Shown in pieces: positions 39,618 to 39,726 of a DNA stretch of 39,726 nucleotides. Under the pieces are notes generated by a model that ran no database searches, was not told the DNA's origin, and saw only the letters and a program-made list of their open reading frames with translations. Source of the stretch: a virus. Every line of letters begins with the position of its first letter. Positions within the stretch are counted from its first letter, which is position 1. The DNA lies in IMG/VR virus record IMGVR_UViG_3300003876_000004, positions 1-39,726 of that record. One strand, 5' to 3'. The translations under genes and the position numbers were made by a program.

Positions 39618-39639
39618 GTTCTGAGAGTGTGCAATATAG

Positions 39640-39666
39640 GGTGATTTTTTTTGAAAAAATTTTTAG
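39640..39666. other. A/T-tract segment between tandem promoters
   Basis: Runs of eight T, six A and five T (39645-39664) are near-palindromic (TTTTTT-TG-AAAAAA) and likely bend DNA. The segment sits between promoters P2 and P1 and may act as an upstream element. Confidence 0.4.
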
Positions 39667-39689
39667 CGTTGTCGCGCATGTTCTACATA

Positions 39690-39717
39690 ACTATAGCGGG
39701 ACTCCTAAATGTGTAAA
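39690..39717 (-). promoter_or_regulatory. Second late promoter P2
   Basis: Minus-strand TTTACA (39717-39712), 16-bp spacer, TATAGT (39695-39690). The -10 box continues as TATAGTTA in both P1 and P2, so the two look like tandem copies of one promoter type. It would transcribe across P1 into the late operon. Confidence 0.55.
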
Positions 39718-39718
39718 G

Positions 39719-39726
39719 CCCCCCCC
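39719..39726. other. C-run at right window edge
   Basis: Eight C residues end the window, directly outside promoter P2. This may be a true genome end, an assembly stop in a homopolymer, or part of a terminal repeat. The first bases of the window do not repeat it. Confidence 0.35.

Noticed and set aside
1-39726. Temperate lifestyle or integrated prophage
   Set aside because: No integrase, excisionase, CI-type repressor, att-like end repeats or flanking host genes; only one small HTH protein.

Overview
The window looks like a nearly complete genome of a lytic, short-tailed (podovirus-type) phage of a Gram-negative host. The short-tail call rests on a P22-like portal, a scaffold, an SU10-type (DUF5309-like) capsid protein, a gp4-like adaptor, a tail-hub-like protein, three or four ejection-type proteins and the absence of tape-measure, tail-tube or sheath genes. 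The Gram-negative call rests on a phage-encoded outer-membrane beta-barrel with a signal peptide and a small lipoprotein. I see no integrase, excisionase, CI-type repressor system, tRNA, CRISPR array or insertion sequence. The DNA is AT-rich and genes are packed with ATGA-type overlaps, so most expression should be by translational coupling.

Layout. (1) 42-601 (+): a small abundant-type protein and a 55-residue protein. (2) 753-4415 (-): a RusA-type resolvase, three small genes and a primase-helicase, with a 264-base intergenic region (1176-1439) carrying two inverted arrays of phased CTACC repeats that may be a replication origin or operator. (3) 4416-4579: divergent promoters. (4) 4580-20993 (+): first a run of small, often cysteine-rich genes (HTH protein, one-span membrane protein, lipoprotein), then recombination and replication genes (Sak4-type ATPase, SSB-like protein, Cas4-like nuclease, SF2 helicase), a separately promoted and terminated paralogue of the first gene (12037-12702), a nucleotide block (FAD-type Rossmann protein, ThyX, methyltransferase, dNTP pyrophosphohydrolase-like protein), a DnaQ exonuclease coupled to a C-family DNA polymerase, a WGR-ATP-dependent ligase and a Tad2-like anti-Thoeris protein. 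(5) 21002-21020: a bidirectional terminator. (6) 39544-21025 (-): packaging, capsid, tailspike, lysis, adaptor, tail, outer-membrane and ejection genes, read leftward from two promoters near the right end.

How it fits together. The phage brings its own primase-helicase, C-family polymerase, proofreading exonuclease, SSB-like protein, ligase, recombination ATPase, nuclease and resolvase, but no clamp or clamp loader, so it should use the host ones. The PHP domain of the polymerase has lost its metal ligands, which makes the coupled DnaQ gene the likely proofreader. The late operon follows the usual order of terminase, portal, scaffold and coat, then tailspike, lysis and tail/ejection proteins.

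The most unusual items are: a strongly structured RNA at 8654-8752 whose 3' strand can pair either inside the structure or with the Shine-Dalgarno sequence of the next gene; a second structured leader with a five-codon ORF at 6499-6622; the phased repeat region at 1197-1434; a shared GGGTATAAA promoter motif; an ejection-protein gene whose natural ATG start needs a +1 shift at a TGA; and an orientation-independent excess of the heptamer AGCGGAA/TTCCGCT. All functional statements rest on motif recognition by eye; no database search was possible.
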